Program-made: the position numbers and the translations under genes
Notes under the pieces: generated by a model
Told to the model about the DNA's origin: nothing
Seen by the model: the letters and a program-made list of their open reading frames with translations, nothing else
The model's database searches: none
Shown here: positions 60,579 to 64,000 of the stretch, one piece after another
Position numbering within the stretch: position 1 is the stretch's first letter
Layout: each line of letters opens with the position of its first letter
Assembly: GCA_965204665.1 (NCBI GenBank)
Contig: OZ242002.1
Coordinates: forward strand, 1,550,001 to 1,614,000
Source: Nemesobacter sp965204665
GTDB taxonomy: Bacteria > Desulfobacterota_D > UBA1144 > Nemesobacterales > Nemesobacteraceae
DNA: 64,000 nt
Direction: 5' to 3'

Positions 60579-61874
60579 ATGAAAATAGCGGTTATAGGCA
60601 CAGGTTATGTCGGACTTGTCACCGGCGCATGCTTCGCGGGGAGCGGAAACAGCGTTATATGCGTCGACATAGACAAGGATAAGATAGATTTTCTCAATCA
60701 GGCCAGGATTCCGTTTTTTGAACCGGGACTTGACGAGATAGTGCACGCCAACATGGAAGAACGGAGGCTTTTCTTTACAACGGACATAGCTGCCGCGGTA
60801 AAAGACTCCTTCCTGATATTCATCGCCGTCGGAACCCCTCAGGGGTCGGATGGTGATGCCGACATCTCCGCGGTTCTCGATGTTGCGCGCTCGATAGGAA
60901 AAAATCTCAATGGATACAAAATAGTCATAACCAAAAGCACCGTCCCTGTGGGCACCACCGAGAAGGTGCGCGATACGATAAAGGCATTGAGCGGTGTGGA
61001 GTTCGGCGTCGCATCCAATCCGGAGTTCTTGAAAGAAGGAGCCGCGGTCGGGGATTTCCTCAAGCCGGAGAGGGTTGTGATAGGCGTTGAGAACGAATCG
61101 GTAGGCTCCGTACTGCGGGAACTTTATTCTCCCTTCATGCGGTCTTCCGACAGGACTGAAGTTGTTTCAATCAGGTCTTCGGAGATGTCCAAATACGCAT
61201 CCAACGCGATGCTTGCGACCAGAATATCGTTTATGAACGATATAGCGAATTTGTGCGAACTTCTGGGTGCAAACGTATCGGAGGTACGTTCGGTCATGGG
61301 TTCCGATTCGAGAATAGGAAAATATTTTCTTTATCCGGGAGTGGGGTACGGGGGTTCATGTTTTCCCAAAGATGTAAAGGCTCTTGAAAAGATGGCGTTC
61401 GATGCGGGCTACGAATCAAAAGTGATAACTGCAGTGGACCGGGTCAATGCTGAACAGAAAGAGGTGTTTTTTGTGAAGATAAAGAACTTCTTCGTTGACC
61501 TTTCCGAAAGGCGTATAGCAGTGTGGGGGCTTTCCTTCAAACCGAACACAGATGACATAAGAGAGGCTCCTTCTCTTTACATCATATCCAGGTTGCTTGA
61601 ATCAGGGTGCTCGGTCGCCGTGCATGACCCGGTTGCCATGCAGAACGCAAGGTCCGTGCTTTCGGACAGAGTGGATTATTTTGACTCCTATTACGACGCG
61701 TGCCGAGGTGCGGACGCTCTTGCGGTACACACAGAGTGGAGGCAGTACAGGCAGCCCAGTTTTGAGAGAATAAAGGAGATTATGAAGACTCCCGTGGTGT
61801 TTGACGGAAGAAATATTTACGATCGTAAAAAACTCGAGGACCTGGGTTTCAATTATTTCGGAGTGGGCAGGTGA
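60579..61874 (+). CDS. ugd: UDP-glucose 6-dehydrogenase
   Basis: The 431-residue enzyme has the NAD motif GTGYVGLVTGACFAGSGN, VGTPQGSDGDAD, KSTVPVGTTE, and the active-site Cys in GYGGSCFPKDVKALE. It oxidises UDP-glucose to UDP-glucuronate for surface polysaccharide. The epimerase gene follows 31 bp later, giving a two-step route to UDP-galacturonate. Its start is 150 bp from the divergent yjbQ. Confidence 0.95.
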   Translation: MKIAVIGTGYVGLVTGACFAGSGNSVICVDIDKDKIDFLNQARIPFFEPGLDEIVHANMEERRLFFTTDIAAAVKDSFLIFIAVGTPQGSDGDADISAVLDVARSIGKNLNGYKIVITKSTVPVGTTEKVRDTIKALSGVEFGVASNPEFLKEGAAVGDFLKPERVVIGVENESVGSVLRELYSPFMRSSDRTEVVSIRSSEMSKYASNAMLATRISFMNDIANLCELLGANVSEVRSVMGSDSRIGKYFLYPGVGYGGSCFPKDVKALEKMAFDAGYESKVITAVDRVNAEQKEVFFVKIKNFFVDLSERRIAVWGLSFKPNTDDIREAPSLYIISRLLESGCSVAVHDPVAMQNARSVLSDRVDYFDSYYDACRGADALAVHTEWRQYRQPSFERIKEIMKTPVVFDGRNIYDRKKLEDLGFNYFGVGR

Positions 61875-61905
61875 GCGGAACCGGGAATATGCGGGGATTT
61901 GGAGT

Positions 61906-62892
61906 ATGAATATTATTGTATCGGGTTGCGCCGGATTCATAGGAGCGAGGGTATGTCAGTTTCTGCTCGGACGCGGAGACTGTGTGTTCGGCATTGACGA
62001 CCTCTCCGACGGATACGACGTGAAGTTGAAACTTCATCGTCTCGACCCGCTTTCCAGGTGTGAGAGATTTCAGTTTTTCAGATGCGACATATCTCAGAAT
62101 CCGGCACTTATCTCGGTATATGCGGAGATAAGGAAAATCTGTTCCGGCGGCTCTGTTTCATGTGTGGTCAATCTTGCGGCTCGCGCCGGAGTTCGGGAGA
62201 GTATAAACGATCCGTGGTTATATTTTTCAACAAACGTTATCGGAACCCTGAACCTGCTGGAACTCTGCCGCGCGGAAGAAATAGAAAAGTTTGTTCTGGC
62301 TTCCACATCAAGCGTTTACGGAGAAAACGACCCTCCATTCAACGAAGATATGAGGACCGACTTTCAGCTCTCTCCATACGGCTCCTCGAAAAAGTCGGCG
62401 GAAAGCATCTGCTCCGTTTACAACTCTCTTTACGGAACGGACATCTCCGTGCTACGATACTTTACCGTTTACGGACCTGCGGGAAGACCCGACATGAGCA
62501 TTTTCCGATTCATAAGGTGGATAGAGGAAGGGGAAGAAGTGATCATATTAGGCGATGGAAAGCAGAAAAGAGATTTCACTTATGTGGATGATATTGCCGA
62601 AGGCACAGTGGCGGCTATAAAAAATCTAGGTTTTGAAATAATAAATCTCGGGAGTTGCGCTCCGATTTCCCTTAATGAAATCATAGAGGTGATTGAACAC
62701 GCGACCGGGAAAAAAGCCGAGACGAATTGCGCCGCCGCGCATCCTTCGGATCCGAAAACCACACAGGCGAGCGTGGAGAAGGCGGGAAGACTCCTGGGTT
62801 GGGAACCCCGTTTCGATATAGAGACCGGAATAAGCAACTCAGTCGCTTGGTACGAGGAGAACAGGGGGTTTGCGCGCAGCATAGAAATGTGA
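61906..62892 (+). CDS. NAD-dependent nucleotide-sugar epimerase (UDP-glucuronate 4-epimerase-like)
   Basis: The 328-residue short-chain dehydrogenase has GCAGFIGARVCQFLL (NAD), NLAARAGVRESI, a Ser in STSSVYG, and catalytic YGSSKKSAE. The ARAGVR motif is typical of UDP-glucuronate 4-epimerases. Paired with ugd it would make UDP-galacturonate for lipopolysaccharide or capsule. ATG 61906 follows GGAG; the longer frame from 61801 overlaps ugd and is not used. Confidence 0.85.
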   Translation: MNIIVSGCAGFIGARVCQFLLGRGDCVFGIDDLSDGYDVKLKLHRLDPLSRCERFQFFRCDISQNPALISVYAEIRKICSGGSVSCVVNLAARAGVRESINDPWLYFSTNVIGTLNLLELCRAEEIEKFVLASTSSVYGENDPPFNEDMRTDFQLSPYGSSKKSAESICSVYNSLYGTDISVLRYFTVYGPAGRPDMSIFRFIRWIEEGEEVIILGDGKQKRDFTYVDDIAEGTVAAIKNLGFEIINLGSCAPISLNEIIEVIEHATGKKAETNCAAAHPSDPKTTQASVEKAGRLLGWEPRFDIETGISNSVAWYEENRGFARSIEM

Positions 62893-62981
62893 TTATGTCT
62901 GTGCGGCGGTCTTGACAGCGTCCCCGGAATTTTTTATAAGATTTTATAAGACCTGTTTTCAGAATAGGAACGAATTTTACG

Positions 62982-64000
62982 ATGGCCAGATACCTCGTCA
63001 TAGTCGAATCTCCTTCAAAAGCGAGAACCATAGAAAAATACCTCGGACCGGATTTCAGCGTGGATGCCTCTTCCGGACATCTGGTTGATCTGCCGAGCAG
63101 TAAACTCGGAGTCGACATCGAAAACGACTTCAAACCCGACTATATCGTTATAAAAGGCAAGCAGAAATATCTCAACGCGTTGAAAGAAGCGTCACGAGGC
63201 GCGGAAAAAGTTTATCTGGCGTCGGACCCCGACAGGGAAGGGGAGGCGATCGCCTGGCATATAGCCGAGAAACTTGCTCTCGGGAACAGAGCTCGGAGGG
63301 TGCTTATACGCGAGATAACGGAATCGGGCGTAAGGGATTCGATGAAAAATCCGCTCGAGATCAACAAGGACCGTTTTGAATCCCAGCAGGCCAGAAGAAT
63401 TCTGGACAGGATAGTCGGCTACCAGGTGAGCCCTGTTCTATGGAAAAAAGTGAGAAAGGGTCTGAGCGCCGGCAGAGTGCAGAGCGTGGCGCTGCGGTTT
63501 GTCGTGGACAGAGAGCGCGAGATACAGAATTTCAAGCCCAGTGAATACTGGTCTGTTGAAGCAAGCCTCAAGAAGACGGAGGATTCCGACACCGATGCAT
63601 TCACCGCGATGCTTAATACATTCCGCGGAAAAAAAGCCGAGATTGAAAACGAAGAACAGTCGAAGGAAATCATGGACTCGCTTTCAGGAAAGGAATTCGT
63701 CGTGAAATCGGTCACGAAAAAAGAGAGGAAAAGAAAACCGGTCGCGCCTTTCATAACCAGCACGCTGCAGCAGGAAGCGTCGAAAAAAATCAGGTTTTCC
63801 GTAAAAAGGACCATGGGCATCGCGCAGAAACTCTATGAGGGAATCGATCTTGGAAGCAAGGGGCCGGTAGGACTTATAACTTATATGAGAACCGACTCGT
63901 TCCGCTCTTCCGAAAGCGCCTTAGCCGAGGCCCGTGAATTCATATCCGCCAACTATTCCCCGGACTATGTTCCGAAAAAACCTAATGTGTTCAAGGTGAA
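62982..64000 (+). CDS. topA: DNA topoisomerase I (3' part beyond the window)
   Basis: The first 339 codons are present. The Toprim domain appears as LVIVESPSKARTIEKYLG, then LASDPDREGEAIAWHIAE (DxDxE acids). The catalytic Tyr lies in LITYMRTDSFRS near the right edge. It relaxes negative supercoils by cutting one strand. The rest of the gene, with domain IV and the C-terminal zinc ribbons, lies outside. The gap from the epimerase gene is about 90 bp. Confidence 0.95.
   Translation, partial: MARYLVIVESPSKARTIEKYLGPDFSVDASSGHLVDLPSSKLGVDIENDFKPDYIVIKGKQKYLNALKEASRGAEKVYLASDPDREGEAIAWHIAEKLALGNRARRVLIREITESGVRDSMKNPLEINKDRFESQQARRILDRIVGYQVSPVLWKKVRKGLSAGRVQSVALRFVVDREREIQNFKPSEYWSVEASLKKTEDSDTDAFTAMLNTFRGKKAEIENEEQSKEIMDSLSGKEFVVKSVTKKERKRKPVAPFITSTLQQEASKKIRFSVKRTMGIAQKLYEGIDLGSKGPVGLITYMRTDSFRSSESALAEAREFISANYSPDYVPKKPNVFKV

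Overview
The window is a 64 kb piece of a diderm (Gram-negative) bacterial chromosome. It carries several lipoproteins, a TolC-type outer-membrane channel, an AsmA/TamB-type protein and a periplasmic amidase. The core genes (ligA, eno, leuCD, topA, rpmF-fabD-acpP-fabF, an archaeal-type apgM) are in an arrangement I cannot assign confidently. A deep-branching, Deltaproteobacteria-like uncultured lineage such as Dadabacteria is my low-confidence guess. Most of the window is dense housekeeping sequence, broken by short accessory patches that hold nearly all the unusual structure.

Layout. 1-2.3 kb: 3' part of an AsmA/TamB-type gene. 2.4-6.0 kb: a patch bounded by nested inverted repeats, holding RTX1 (a collagen-like/RTX lipoprotein gene) and a broken Fic gene. 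6.1-16.9 kb: M23 peptidase, rRNA methyltransferase, ligA, polX, amidase, PhnP-like hydrolase, apgM, tRNA-Leu(GAG) and a TPR protein. 17.4-20.1 kb: a periplasmic binding lipoprotein and a secreted protein with a C-terminal sorting signal. 20.4-23.6 kb: two type III polyketide synthases flanking the only intact fabG. 23.8-31.8 kb: NfeD/slipin and a complete dipeptide-type ABC importer. 32.0-33.4 kb: RTX2. 33.8-37.6 kb: DUF177-rpmF-fabD-(decayed fabG)-acpP-fabF. 38.0-39.5 kb: an IS256-family element beside a gene remnant. 39.8-43.3 kb: DUF2905, leuD, leuC, eno. 43.3-45.3 kb: an lpd remnant and RTX3. 45.5-49.8 kb: a MacA/ABC-ATPase/TolC set without a permease, and hemW. 50.0-59.4 kb: a MORC/Z1/nuclease/AIPR restriction-type defence operon led by a C5 DNA methyltransferase. 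59.6-64 kb: DUF1285, YjbQ, UDP-glucose dehydrogenase, epimerase and topA (partial).

The most interesting theme is a network of homopolymeric G/C tracts that look like phase-variation switches. Three paralogous lipoprotein genes each have G9 inside the -35/-10 spacer of their promoter. One type III polyketide synthase has an in-frame C9 in its coding sequence. The defence methyltransferase is split by a G8 tract; one added G restores a complete enzyme. Two more nine-base tracts lie in non-coding or decayed DNA. Surface proteins, a secondary metabolite and DNA methylation/defence may therefore all be stochastically switched.

A second theme is gene decay after duplication. The fabG at the canonical fatty-acid locus is a fossil. 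The intact fabG sits 12 kb away behind a duplicate of the cluster promoter and a stub of fabD. Fic, lpd, a DUF4143-type gene and a second AIPR copy also survive only as fragments, two of them ending at copies of a dispersed repeat that accompanies the RTX genes.
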